Positions 32,931 to 46,590 of a stretch of DNA of 64,000 nt are shown here, in pieces. The position numbers were made by a program, and so were the translations under genes. How positions within the stretch are numbered: position 1 is the stretch's first letter; every line of letters starts with the position of its first letter. The DNA comes from Typhlomys cinereus. Its lineage: Eukaryota; Chordata; Mammalia; Rodentia; Platacanthomyidae. The DNA lies in the NCBI GenBank assembly GCA_023101885.1, contig JALPQD010000006.1, positions 13,749,585-13,813,584 of the forward strand. The letters are read 5' to 3'. The notes under the pieces were generated by a model that was not told the origin of the DNA, did no database searches, and was given only the letters and a program-made list of their open reading frames with translations.

Positions 32931-35009
32931 GAGTTAAAAATGGTATCAATTAAACACAAGTGGATATTACCCAATTGAATAACTTTCCTTTAGATTAATA
33001 AACAGCCTCTAAAATAAAGTGGGCATATAGTATATAAGAAATTGTGACACAAACTTGGAATCAAGATAAATTAATTTGGCATTTCAAAGGATTTATCAGA
33101 ATATTGTAGACTGACTACATTTTGCTACAATTTTTTGCTCTTGGATTAGACTGGCATCAACAAACTTAGGTTAAAATGTACAGTAGCTTTCAACAAGTTG
33201 TAGATATTAAAATAGATTCACTAATAAGCATCGTGTGAGTATACGTACAGTGATTTTAAAATAAAAATTCATCTGAGATAAAGAGGAAAAACAACATTCA
33301 AAAACTATTAAATCAAAAAAATGTATTGTTGGGTGGGGACAGTCAAATCCACAAGAACACATATAAATGATCTTATGAACAGGCCCTCGTCTAATCAGTC
33401 ACACTCTTGCTATACAAAAAGTGATAAGGTAAGTCACTGAGTAAACAGAAGAACCTAAACTAAATATAGCTATAAATGTGTGGTTTGTTTTAGAAAACAA
33501 TTCAAACTTCATGTCTATAGAGCACATAAAAATTTACTAAAAAGCAAAAAGAACACCAACTATAAATGAAACTAAAGACAATGTCATACGTCTGTCAGTT
33601 AGCTTATACTGGTAAAAATCAAAAGAGACAGAAAGATATCTACACTCTGTACTGAACTCATGAGGATAAACAAAAAAGAACCATAAGAATTTTTTTAAAG
33701 AAAAACATAATAGTTGACATTGTGAATACTCTATTTAAAGGAAACACACATACACACCCACATATTCACAATCAAACTGGTAAATATAAAATTCAAAACC
33801 AAGACATAAGATGTTTTTTAATCCACATAATGAGTATGACCTCATCCTTCCAAAAGGACTTTAAAACCAAGGTAACTCTATCTATGCACTCTTGCTCTGT
33901 TCACATGAATATGCCACAATGAAGATGGCAAGCATCATAAAACTTTTGTACATTTGAAAAAACAGGGATTTTTGTAGACACACAACTAGAATTTTTTTCA
34001 GTGACTAAAACCTGAACTGCACTGCAATTTCAAAAAACACTTCTAAAGAGTAGTTCTCACCCAGAAAGTAATGAAGCACAAAACATTTTATGTAAAACCT
34101 TAGAAAATCCAGCTGAGGCCATATGAAAAGACCTATAACAGCCTTAAAGGCCTGTATCATTAAAGAAATTGTATAATGAAGGATAGCCTTCTGTCTGTAA
34201 CAAACAAAACTCTATAGTGTCTGATTATCTTAATATATTCCGAATATTGAATCATACTCTAATTTCTACTTAAATAACTCTTCTAGAACCTACTATAATA
34301 TTTTTGTGATCCACTGCTATTATGTGTTAATACTTTACTCACAAATTTCATGTTTGTTTCCATAAGGAAAATGAACCATAATTGAACTATAATTTTGTAC
34401 AATATTTACAGATTAAGTATTCTATATGAAATTAAGATAATCCAATATTTTCATTGCAATAATATAAAAGCACAATAAAATTACAGATTAATATTTATCA
34501 AATTTCTGATTTTTTCAAGGCTAATTGGAAATCCGCTTTTTTAAATATTCTTATATTAGTGTACATAATTTGTACTGAACTAAATAACAAGGAGTGATAC
34601 ATCACTGACCTTTCAAATAGTTACCTTTGGGATATACTTTGTTTTTAGTTGGTCTTTTTTTACTATTGTATTAGTTCATGGTTGAAAAAATTATCTTCCT
34701 TTGGTTTGTATTCTTTGTTTTATGTAACATAGTTTCCATTTTACTACTTTCAAGGTAACTTATTCTTTAGGAATGTTTTCTGTAATTTATATATAGTTTA
34801 CTTTCTAGCATTTTTAATTCTAATTTTGAATTTTAATTCTAGAATTTTGAATTCTAATTATGCTAGTCTGTAATCAGAGAATGTACTTCCAAGATCTCCA
34901 GTTCCTAAAATTTTAATAAAGTTTTCTCTGTAGCCAAGTACTAAGTACTAAGTTATCCAAAAGCATCTAAAGTAGAGAGACACAATGGTACCCTGATTGT
35001 AGCCTGGAA
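32931..35009. other. AT-rich non-coding stretch
   Basis: There is no recent repeat and no exon. An AT-rich self-complementary patch around AATTCTAGAATT occurs at about 34834-34850. Confidence 0.45.
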
Positions 35010-35092
35010 CTTAGACGGGGTTCACTAATGGTTCCAGGAGTTTGAAGACAGTCTGGACAATGGAGTAAAACCCTGTCTCAAAACATCAACAA
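35010..35092 (+). mobile_element. B1 SINE fragment, diverged
   Basis: CCAGGAGTTTGAAGACAGTC, CTGGACAATGGAG and CCCTGTCTCAAAA follow the 3' half of B1 (7SL-derived). Confidence 0.6.
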
Positions 35093-38000
35093 ACTTAAAA
35101 AAAAATTAAGAAATACTAGAATCTACATGTAAATTGAATCAAGTTTTTAAATTATACTATTTTATTTCTCTGACATACAAGATTAGCAGAACTGTCTGGG
35201 TTGTTCTAAAAAATTTTTATTTTATGTACTACCTCTACATATTTATCAAAGTGCCTCTTTTTATCTCTCTGAAAACTTTTACCTTAGATTATTTCTGCTT
35301 TGTTTTCAATGTCATCACCTTTTTGTTTACATTTGCCTACTGCCTTTATACTCACCATTTTATAACCAACTTTCTTCATAACTTTGCAGTTTTTCTTATA
35401 ATGTATTTTAATTAGCTATTCTTTTTTTAAATTTTTTTTATTATTTAGTCAATTGTGTGTGTATGCGTATGTATGTGTATGTGTGTGCGCGCTAGCCACC
35501 AAACTTCGTGTGTTAGATGAAAATTTGCAATTACTTGTGCACAATTATACATAAATAGCCATCATCATTCACTACTTTCAAGTTCATCATTTTGAAGTCT
35601 TTATATTTTTTCATATCACTTGTATCTTTAGAATGTTTTCTTATTCATCAAATGCTTTGTAATCCTTATATATTCTAAATCCCTTCATATTCATGCAATT
35701 CCTTCAACAAAATAAGGTATCAAGTAGCCCAGCTACTTCTGGAATTAGAGGCATGTGCCATCATATCTCACACTTCTTTAACCTTTGCTAAAAAATGGAA
35801 ATTTTCAGGTCATTGACACTTGAATTACAGTAACTTTCTTTTTGCAGTCTGCATGCATCACTCCACCATCAGGTTTCCCGTACATCAGACATGCTGACAG
35901 AAATACTATGACACTAAGATATTGTTTGTGACAACCTTATACCTTATACTTCAAATTTTTAAATTCAGAATTTTTATCAGAATATCCTTGATGGTGTTTC
36001 TCTTCTTTTAATCAGGTATATATCACTAAACTTTTTCAAAGTTTCTTCTTCATCTCAGAGAAATTTCCTTGCAGCATTTAATTATACCTCTCCATCTATT
36101 CTAATTTTTCTCTTTGTAATTACTATTATTCACATTTTGACTTCTATACTCTCCAAATCTTATTATCTTTATTCAAGATGTTCATGTTTTACCTTTGTTC
36201 TCTATCTGCTTTGATATATTACTTGATTTGGCCTTTTAGTTCACTAATGCTTACTTCAAAAATGACAGTTCATCAATTCATTCACTGAATTTTATTCAGC
36301 TGATATGTTTTTAGTATCTAAAATCTTACTTGGTTTCTCTTTCTGTGTTCTTGACTATTTCTCCCCAAATCCAGGTCTCATTATTTTTCACCAACATTAA
36401 CTAGCTAACTAAGTTATATATTCTGATTTTTCTACTTGATCCTCATCTTTTCACTTGTTACTGGATTTTACTAATACCGTATAATTTTTGTTGCTATCTT
36501 TCTGGCACTCAGCTGTGGTTACTACAGTATCCTAGAAAAATATCTATCATAGGTAGTATCAATTCCCTGTCAAGACATGTGGAAGACAATCTCTGTTCTT
36601 TCTGTTTTCAGTTTAGCCTCAGGAACAGAAAAGATGTCTCTCAGTTTCTCTGGCTACTTAGCTAATCTGGGAGACTAAACCAGTGAGCATGAGTAAGTAC
36701 TAAGCTTCTCACATAAAGGTTCATGAACTCTAAAGAGCAATTCCTTTCTCATACTTAACCTGACACTTTTCACTTAGTTCCCTGGACAGCCGAAAGTAGA
36801 AATGTTTCAAAGCAATGTTTCTCTGCCCAAGGTGGTATCACAATTGTTCACAGATCTCAGCAGCTACTTCATTCAGAAAGGAAGACAGCTTGGAAGTGGA
36901 AGCGAATATGAAGGCAACTATAAACAGATCAACTTGTTTTTAAATTTTTCAACTGGAAATTTGAAGGGTGTTTGAATAGTATCACCATTATTCTCCCAAA
37001 TCAATAATTTTTTTTCAGAAAGTATATTCCTGACAACAGTATATAAAGATGATACATTCTCCCTATATTCCTAGATACAGATCTCAAAATATACTCCAGC
37101 TATTCATCACTTTATGCAAGTTTTAATGGAATCCCACTTTCAATTACTCTAGCATACAATTATCTTTTGTTTTCAAAACAACTTCAAAACAATTTGCTAT
37201 ATTTTCAATTGGTAGAAAAACAAATTATACCTTTAGCCAATCAGGTAAATTGCCAAAATGTACTAGTAAGTCAAACAAACATGAAATGGTATGCCAGCTC
37301 TTATACTGAGGAAAAAACAAGGCCTTTTTGGTTTTCATAACACTATCTTCCATATTTTTCAGTCTGATGATCTTTTCTGCTAAAAGATTTATGGACATAA
37401 AATCATGAATATTAAAGTTTTTAAGTGGAGTAGATTCCTAAGTAACTCATATATTAACTAAAGCCTTTAATTATATAAAATCTTAAGAACATTTTATCAT
37501 TTAGAACTAAAAGTTCATATGAAATAATTTAAATCTCAATCACAATCTGTAAAGTGCAAAAGGCACTATGTTTATTTGCCATCTTATCTAGACAGGAATC
37601 GTATAGGATATGAAATGTGTTTCATCCTTGCATCAGTAGGTAATATAATCCTGAATGCTCTATTCAACACAATATCCTGAATTGATTGTTATTTCCTTTA
37701 CCATTGATGGATGATATCTGATATATTTCTATTCTGAATCACAGCAAATATAATTTTATTGGAACTTCTGCCATGAATTTCATTAAGCGCCTAAAGAGAG
37801 AAAGGATCACACCCATGTGTAAGGATGTTTGGATCTTGGAAAAGCATAGAGAATACTTATAAGGTAATAATTTTCTTAATTCCAAATTTCCTAAATTTTC
37901 AAGGAACTGGAGAGGTGGTACACAAAAATGAAAGCAATATTTCCCAAAATGATATAAAATATTCTGACCAGAAAACATCAAGCTCCTTCTGTGTGCCAAG

Positions 38001-38179
38001 TACCATACCAGCCATAAGGCTAGCAAGATGAGCAAATCATTTAAAGCACTACAGTTTCATGTGGCATAATCCTAAATGTAACTTTCCCTAAGTGATCAAT
38101 CTCAAAGAACTGGAGCTAAAAGATAAAGTTACTCAAAACACCAAATTAAATCAAATTCACAGCATCCAATTTTGCACAG
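35093..38179. other. AT-rich non-coding stretch with a B1 remnant
   Basis: A reversed B1-like remnant (CCAGCTACTTCTGGAATTAG to GTGCCATCATATCTCAC) lies at about 35726-35776. A TG-rich patch lies at 35450-35490. Otherwise nothing is recognised. Confidence 0.45.
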
Positions 38180-38560
38180 TGTTCCAATTAGATATGGTGT
38201 CAACTTGATAACTGAGGGCAGAGCTCTGAGCACATCTATGAAGAATCAGTAGATAAGACAAGCCCAAAGAAGCCTGTGGGAAGATACAGACAATTGTAAA
38301 TGGGACCATTCCCTGGGTAGGCGAATAAGATGCAAAGAGCTGGTTCAGTATTTTGACACACAATGAAATACTGGCAGACTCATGGTCTGGTGAGTAGGTT
38401 TGCCCTACTCTCGGCAATTCCTGTGGATATGGGGTGGCACATTCCCATAGCTTCTGGTGCTGTTATGAACTCTGAGGCCAGAATAATAAGCAAAAATAAA
38501 ATCTCTTGATCCCCTAAGTTATTAGATCATGAATGCATTAGCCCACTGCAACACATAGTA
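38180..38560 (+). mobile_element. MaLR-type solo LTR, diverged
   Basis: TGGTGTCAACTTGATAACTG, GGGACCATTCCCTGGGTAGG, AGCTGGTTCAGTA, AATAAAATC and a final block near GCAACACATAG follow the order seen at 13962-14372 and 57062-57480. Confidence 0.6.
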
Positions 38561-40169
38561 AAACTTATCCACACATGTATGAAAGAGAGATACATGGCCT
38601 AAAAGTATAGAACACTAATCATTTATTGTGGGATTTTGGACACTTTTTTTTTACTTTATAGGTGAATATTGAAACTGTAACGCAGAAAACTGAATTCAAT
38701 GGGTCTATAATACTGTTCATTTTTTTCTAAGCCGATTTTTAAATAAAAAGATCTACCTCTTCAACACATATTGTTCATTATTTCCTTCTAAAATAAGAAA
38801 ATTTTCTATGAATCTAAGTTTTCAAAGGAATTTCTCTGAGGGTCAGATAGGTATATAAAGGATGGTGAAATACAAACATCAGAACCATTAAGAAGACTCA
38901 GTACCACAGAATGTGGAAAAAAAAATAAGAGTACAATTCAAAGAGTCTGAGAAAAGCTGCTATGCATGAAGCAGATGTTAGCAACTTTTCCAACTTCACA
39001 AGGTATTTCCAGTGATATAACTTTCTGAAGCATGTAAATTATTACAGTACTATATAACCCAGTATAAAACATCTGAAATATTATCATTGAAAAAAAGCTG
39101 AGTTACATAAAAGACAGCACTGATATCCATTACACTTTCACTAAACAGATGATAAAATTTATACATGAAGATGAGTAGTTTGAGGAATTAAATTATTTGA
39201 AAGTAACCGTAAAATTCTTATAATTCTTCTTTAATGCTAGCTATTCTTAATATAGTCCAACATAAACACTATACAATCATATAAAACTGAATCATTCTTC
39301 AGTTAGTAAAAGTGAGAAAAGTTAAAATTATACATAAGAACTCTAAGCTATATTCTAATATAAGCTTAATAGAATCTGTTTTAAAACTCTAAGAGAACAT
39401 GACAAGGAGGCAAGCAGATAATAAATGACATAATAAAAAAATAAAGTTAGTTATTAAGTCATTTCACCTCATACCCATCAAACCTTTTGAAAAGCTAATA
39501 GGTGTTTTCTCATATTTGAAAACTGGACTCTAATTAGCATCTAATGAATCCCTCCAGAAACAGTTAAGAACTTGGTGGCACTGAATAGGCACTCACGTGA
39601 ATGGCTTAGCAGATAATTCATTTGCTAATTGCCTTTCTTTGTATCGCAACTAAATTACTTAATTCCAAACTAGTATTATATTTTGTACCAAAACCATAAG
39701 AATATTTGTATTACAAATTTTTGAGAACAATACTGTTTCATCTATTGGTTTTGAAGCAATTGTAAAGATACAAATGCAAACAAATACAAAAACTCTTGAA
39801 ATTAGTTCAATCTACCTGTTTGGTTATATTGCTTCTGCGTAGCTTCAGTTTAATTACGATCTCTGGCTCTTGGTTACTCCACATGTGACCAATTTCCACT
39901 GTTCTCCAAATAACCAAATCACGCAGCAGGATTTACAGTGAAACCATAAGGCAAATTCCCTCTTGATGTTTTTAATTCTAGAACTGAAAAAGTTAAAATC
40001 CAAGACTATACCATAGCAACCATTCCCTTAGAACTCTTGCATTTTTTGCTCTTCTCTAGAACTTTCTCCAAATCTACTACTCCTTCCTTAAAAGTGCAAA
40101 TATTAATGTAGGCAAAGATTGAGTAAAAAAAAGTCCCAGAAAGAGGCCCACTTATTCATTGCTTAAGTT
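38561..40169. other. AT-rich non-coding stretch
   Basis: No repeat was recognised. Around 39531-39650 there are TAATTAG-type homeodomain words and a palindromic E-box, TCACGTGA (39593-39600). Confidence 0.45.
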
Positions 40170-40372
40170 CCTTAGACCTGGGCTTTAATATAAAATCCCA
40201 TCTGTTCTATATTAGTGATATGATTATGGATAAGATACCATTTCCTTTTCTTGCCTTAATTTATTGGAATAGTAAGAGGTACTTGTGTCACAGAATTGTG
40301 GAATTAACTGAAAAGGTACAGATATAATCAATGCCTAGCTCAAAATAAGCTCTCAATAAAACTGGGATACTA
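40170..40372 (+). mobile_element. MIR SINE
   Basis: CCTGGGCTTTAATATAAAAT, then the TTATGGATAAGATACCATTT block, TGGAATTAACTGAAAAGG, ATGCCTAGCTCAAAATAAGC and TCTCAATAAA give the full MIR order from the internal region to the 3' end. Confidence 0.68.
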
Positions 40373-41499
40373 TTGTCTTGGCAGTTGTTACGATTAAGCC
40401 CAAGCATAAATATTTTTCTTTCCACTACAATACTCCTCCAGTCTTTTGGCACAAATATCTTTAGACATCATACACAGTTCAGTATATATGCCGAATTTCA
40501 GTTAACATTCCCAAATGTTTCTCTTAATTATGCCTAGAATATCTTTTGTAACATTTACATGAATTGGAATACATCACTTTTTGTGCCCAATGGTAGATCA
40601 AAAATTTTTCTTTCAACTTCTATTAACTAGACATTTGGTAAACTACAACAGCTTGGCATTATCTGATACTAGTGTATATTCTCTATCAAGTGATTTATGA
40701 AATGTTACATGGTCAATATCAGGAATATCTACATCTAGAACTGTGGGTAGATGTAGAAAAGGGGAAAGACTAAAATTGAATGAATTTTTGCATTTTTTGT
40801 ACTTGTGAGTAAATGCTGTTTAACAGTTTTGAGTGCTCATAGCCATCTGTGCTAGCAAAGAAATGAGAGGCACTTAAAGGAAACTAACTGAAATTTCAAA
40901 TGAAAGCCCTAAGGTTATCATTAAATACTAGCCTAGCATTTATTTTCACTTGAATTACATGCAGTTATTTGTTTCTACATAAAAGTTAGTACTTTTAAAA
41001 TTATTTTTAAAACAGATTCTTTCCACTACCCCACATCAAAATAGTCAAATACCTTTGCTTATATTATCATTCCTCATATGTGGCTCTATCCTAGTATGAG
41101 TAGAATATAGGATCAAAATTCAAATGAAATTCCAATTTTCCTAGGACCTTTAAGGAGATGGCGCCTGATTACTCAATTTATATCCACCTTCTGCTTAAAG
41201 GAGACCTAAAAAGCTAAATTCAGTCTTTCTTTAAAGATACATGTCTGCTGATCTAGATGTATATTTTATAGAATTAGAAAACAACAGAGTTAACTTGTTC
41301 TATTATGTCTTTCCTTATTAAACAACTTCAGGCTACATTAAAAAAATAAAGCTTATAGACTCTATTTTACTATGGCATCCTGAGCTGGGGTGAACTGGCC
41401 AACTAAAGCAATAACTAATACTGTGCATAGTTACACTGGCCAAATATGAAAGTAAGTTACCACTGAATTGAAACATAAAAGGACTAAACATTTATTTTG
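40373..41499. other. AT-rich non-coding stretch
   Basis: Nothing recognised. Confidence 0.45.
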
Positions 41500-41508
41500 G
41501 GGTATGTG

Positions 41509-41563
<55 letters not shown>

Positions 41564-41798
41564 CCAGAGGACACTTGACTGTGTGTGCAGGTGGAGGTCC
41601 AAGAGTGGCATCAAGAATCATCCTGGATTTCTCTACCTCCTTATTGCTTTGCTCTGATTTCCCAAGCTCCACCATCCAGGGCGAGAATCACAATCTACCT
41701 CCATATCTGCCTGACATTTTTACAAAAGCTTTAGGCATCTGAACTTAGATCTTTTTGTTTGTGAGGGAAAGGAATAGTAGGCCTGCAGCCCCCCAGTA
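41500..41798 (-). mobile_element. B4 SINE with pure (GT)25
   Basis: (GT)25 at 41511-41560 is the reversed (CA)n tail. It is followed by the reversed B4 body (GTGCAGGTGGAGGTCCAAGA, CTACCTCCTTATTGCTTTG) and a reversed head near GCAGCCCCCCAG. Plus- and minus-strand open frames through the microsatellite are artefacts. Confidence 0.65.
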
Positions 41799-44700
41799 AA
41801 ACATTTTACATATAGTCTTCTGATGGTCCAACATCCTTTCCAGCATCACTCCCTCAACCCAGGAGTCAAGGGTTCATGAAACATGAGGAGATGAAGAAGC
41901 CATCCAGTTTTGATCCACATATCCATAGGATAAGCCTAAATTCATACTACTTAGTGGTATCACTAGACATAGAACAATCCCTAGTAAATGTATATCCAAG
42001 ATACTGAAAATATATAATATAGTGAAATTTAATGCATGAGGGATTGAAAACAAAAGATGATGTCCTCTTAAGTTAAAAATACTGGATTTAATGACATCTA
42101 CTTAATTATCTACTGCTACATAGATAAGTCTAAAAGACCACAAAATTATCACAACTGATGAGAATTAGTAAAAAAATTTACTCTTTCCTCAAATCAAAAC
42201 CATGGGAAAGGAGTTTGTTAATGTTTGAAGAAAGGTAGACAAGCCAGACACTTGCAGAAAAAGATGAATGAAGGAAGAGAGAAGAGAGAGAGAATGTGAG
42301 GGTGTTATAGTGGCAGCTTTTGTGTTTTGGTTCATAAAACTGTTAAGATTTTTAAAAATTAAATTTCAGGAAACTCTCTAATGACACTAATAACATGGGT
42401 ATAAAATACTTCAAAATTAAAACTCCAAATCATTCTAACCTTGTGTGCAATTAAAAAGAACATTTATTTTCAAGAAAAACTCAAAATTAAGTGAAACAAA
42501 ATACAATCAGTGTGCACAACTCTACATTGTAAACCTGTATCTTTTTCCTGAAGTGCATATTCATGAGCTGAGAGTAAAGACGGGCTGGCTGCTTTGTCTG
42601 ACTATAATTCTGTTTACCTCTTACTGTCAACCATGGATTTTGACACTCGCAGTATTAATATTGCTATTTTTATTGATATAATTAGCATTGCTATAAATAA
42701 TTCCTTGGGATGACATATCTAAGTATACCATTAAATTAGCAATATTAAGACACTGTTTCCTCATATGACACATTGGAACTAGACTGTTGGCCCAAAAAAC
42801 CAAGGTGACCTCATGATTTGGAATTTACTAGAAAAAAAAAGTGTTGCCCTGTCAATACAGACAACTGTTTTGTGTATGACTTCGCTAAACAAACTAGTTT
42901 ATATTTGTTTGAAACTGAAGTTTCTCACCAATCTGCTGTTTCAATTTCACATCACACCATATTGTACCTAAAACAGGCAATCTGGATTCTATTGCTACTT
43001 TTTTTTCCTCTTCCAAACAGCTCAGGAATCGGCTTAAATATAAAGCTTGAATCTATAATGCTAAAGAATTGCAACATCCAAAATTGAGACTGGGTGGGTG
43101 AAAATAAGTATGCTTGAAACAATTTGTATAATTGCTAGTGGGTGGCCAGCCCACCAAAGTTTTTGATCATGACAAGAAAGCAAAATAAAAACATTTCATC
43201 TTGCTTCTAGATCTCTTCTGTGACAGTAACTTTATCTAGACCTTTAATGGTTTGCTCATAAAACAAAGTGGGGTGACCCAGTGCATACTCAACACAAAGC
43301 ATGATGGCCAAAGCATAACAACGATACAATTGAAAACAAGTTTGTGGACATTTTAGACTAGTATATTAAAAACTTCTTTGTCTCCATCACTTGACAGATG
43401 GTTAGCCCTCACACAGCCTAGTATCTCTGGCAAGGAAATGACTGTGTCTAGCCAATAACACCCCAAATTTTGACTTAAAATGCACTGTACACATGCTTAA
43501 ATTTACCTTACAAATATGAACATTAATACAATTAGTCATGCTTATTTCATTGTTAGAAAAACTTGACATATGTCGATTTTATCTTTTATACTAGGATTCC
43601 CTTCTTTTGAAACTCAGCTACCTTACATGGATTTGGGTTCTATGTGCTCCCACTTCAATTTCTTTCATTTTATATACTGCTTGGTAAAATCCAAAATAAC
43701 ATTTTAGCTCAAAAGAAATACAAGATTTGCAAAGGTTTAATTAGCTTGCATTTCCACACTGCTCATAAGTAAGTTCTAACAAAGTATACCAAAGAAAACC
43801 ACTAGGGAACATTGAATACATTCCATGTCAAGAACAACAAGGCAAGAATGGATTTCACCAGCATTTAAATATGTCACTGACTGTTCATATATAAATATAT
43901 GCTAACACCCATTGATCAAACACTCTTGGTAGAAATAGGAAAACAACTAAGTTTTTACACTTTACTAGCCATTCTTTCATTTTGTGGTTTTAGAAACAAA
44001 TCAGCTAAAACAATTTATTTCATTAATCTCCTCCCCAGTCTTCCTATTTACTACTTTCATGTGTTGACAGGTCTACATACAAATAAGACAGAAACAATCA
44101 AAAGAAACACTAAAATGTACTGCACTCTTTCTAGAAAAGGTTGATTAGTGTACAGATCTAAGATAGGTATGAAGACAGGAACCCTCAAGAGCAGCAAATG
44201 GAAGTTCTGTGGATAACACAAACAACCCCATATAAGGACTCACCTTATATTTAGTTAGTAAAGAAGGACTCGTAAGTGACAGAGAAAAGTAATTAAATTC
44301 AGCACTTGTTATTCGAGAACTGTAAGCCAGATTTTGGAAAAGTAAGACACCCACTATTTGAAGGCACAAATTCAGAATTAAATCATACTCTTTTAACCAA
44401 GTTTTCTTCCTGTAGAACATGGGGTTTTTTCCCACCTACAGGCAAAATCATTAATATAATACTAAAATGCTCTCTAATGTTCTTCTAGTATTGTAAATCA
44501 TCTATTAAGTCAGAAAAGTGCCAATCAAGTGCTTTGCAGTTTGGAAGAAAGGTTTAAATAACAAAACTAAACTTCTGTTTTGCTTTGCAAGCTTCTCTTA
44601 TCTCTTCAATGGTACTCAATTATGATTTTAATTTTCTCTTAATAAAATTATAACTGCATAAGACCAAGATACTTGACTTTTCAGGTACATTCTTACAACA

Positions 44701-45057
44701 AATCCTAAACAAGAAAATTAACAGATATTCTAGTATTTTCAGTGTAAGATTTTGCTAACAAGATAATAGTATAAATTAATTTTGCAGTAACGTGAAGAAA
44801 GAAAAAATTTAATACAGAGCAATATTTTATTATAAAGACATGCTCAAAATTATGAATAATGTAAATCCTATCTTTCATAAGATTTGATGACATATACAGA
44901 AAATATTTCAAAATAATAACAAAAGTTCAAATAATTAAGATCTTCCTTTCAGAACACTGGCAATTAGTAAACACCTTCCACTACCTCAAGTGTCTATAAG
45001 GTCTTTAAAACTATAATTTGTAAAACAAGAAAATAGCTAGAATTTAAAGTTAAAAGA
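41799..45057. other. AT-rich stretch, few repeats, possible regulatory DNA
   Basis: I recognise no exon or young transposon. A cluster of AT-rich homeodomain-like and MEF2-like words (CTATAAATAA at 42690-42699) lies at about 42630-42710. Confidence 0.4.
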
Positions 45058-45182
45058 ACTCTCAGCAATATGGGGTATAAAAAATGTTTGTGATATAACA
45101 ATGTTAAGTTCCAAAAGAAACGCTCAGCAAGGCAGAGTATACAAAAATGTATGTGACATAATGATGTAATCTCCACAAGAAA
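45058..45182. repeat. 62-bp imperfect tandem duplication
   Basis: CTCAGCAATATGGGGTATA at 45061 recurs as CTCAGCAAGGCAGAGTATA at 45123, and the following ATGT-TGTGA-ATAA-GATGT order is repeated with about one change in four. The unit length is 62 bp. Confidence 0.65.
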
Positions 45183-45509
45183 AAAACTCCTTTTCCTATT
45201 CTCTGTTATACCCCATGTACCTACATTTTAATTAATTTGATGCTTTCGCCATCCATTTCAGAAAAACACAATGATTCCAGAGAACACCAAATGTTTTTTT
45301 CAAAAGTCTTATCTTACCTAGTATTCTTAAGACACATGAAATAATTTGAAATTCATTTATAATTATAGCTCCTTTACAGCAAATTTGTAGCATGTAGTAC
45401 TTTTTTAAAAGACTTAATTATTCAGTCTAGCCCCCCCCCCAGGAAATCCAATTTGTCTAGAAAAATCTTTTGAAAACTTGTACAAATGAAATAAAAATAA
45501 TTGATTTAA
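45183..45509. other. AT-rich non-coding stretch
   Basis: A run of 10 C occurs at 45431-45440. Nothing else was recognised. Confidence 0.45.
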
Positions 45510-45523
45510 AAATATCTTTTCCT

Positions 45524-45823
45524 GGGGCTGGAGATATTCAGGTGTTAAAGGCTTTGTCTCACAAGCAAAAGGACCTGAGTGTCAATCCCAGATTTCACAC
45601 AAAAACACAAGGCAGAAACATCAGCAGCCTACAATTCAGACCCTGGAAGTCAGAAGAACCTAGGAAATCCCAGAACAAAGCAAGAAGGTAGGACAACCCA
45701 GTATGGTTCCCAAAGTCACCTTTGGGCCTCCACAGGCACACACACTCAAATGTCTTGTGTACACACACACACACACACTCACACGCACACGTGTTCATAT
45801 ACACGCACTAAAAATGTTTTTAA
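45524..45823 (+). mobile_element. ID-headed SINE, subfamily B
   Basis: Head GGGGCTGGAGATATTCAGG, body with AACAAAGCAAGAAGGTAGG and GGTTCCCAAAGTCACC, then a broken (CA)n run. Flanking repeats are AAATATCTTTTCCT at 45510-45523 and AAATGTCCTTTTCCT at 45824-45838. Confidence 0.8.
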
Positions 45824-45838
45824 AAATGTCCTTTTCCT

Positions 45839-46451
45839 TAGATTTTTCTCTATATACCAAGCAGTTAAATTCACATTAAACTGACAAAGAGAAGATGGAT
45901 ATGCATGTGTATTCAAAATCTTTCCCACCTAAATAGGTAAGAGATTATATCTAATAGTTCTAAACCCACCATTTGGCCCTCACATGAAGACTTTCTCTTT
46001 TGCTATTTATATCAGTTACACTCATACTGTCTCTGTTTTCAGTCCCCAGTAAGCACACCCAGGATTTCTAGCTGTACTGTCTTGGCATGAAATAGCCTTA
46101 AAAACACTAGTCTGTGTAGAGGGGTAAAGACATCTGCCTAGAAATGGATAAAATTTAAGGACTTTTAAACATCTTTCTTTAGTCTGAAAAATCGAGACTT
46201 CACCATGAAAGGGTATATCGCTTTGTAGGCTGGTAGGCAGTAAACATGCTACTGCTCTCCATATCCCACTGGCCTTTAGCGCTGAAACCAAAACCATAAA
46301 TGCCTACCTACCTAAGTCAATGAGCAGCTAATACAGTTCTAGTAGACTCACTCTTCTTCAAAACTGTTTACATCAGCACCAACCTTAAGCCCTACAAGCT
46401 GAGTTCAAGGGAAATTACAACTAGTGGGCATTAACTAGAGCACAGCACAGC
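45839..46451. other. non-coding stretch
   Basis: Nothing recognised. Confidence 0.4.
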
Positions 46452-46590
46452 GAGGAACACAGTGAGTCCTCAATTTACAGTAAGGAACACCAGGGAGTCC
46501 TAAGAGACAGGAACATAGTCCTTAGGGGCAGGGAGGAGCACTATGTAGTCCTCCAGGTAGTGAGGAACACAGAAAATCCTCCAGGGCAGT
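46452..46590. repeat. degenerate minisatellite upstream of the CpG island
   Basis: About five units of 24-30 bp share a GGAACACAG core followed by an AGTCCT core (starting near 46453, 46483, 46510, 46533 and 46563). Units are strongly diverged. Confidence 0.6.
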
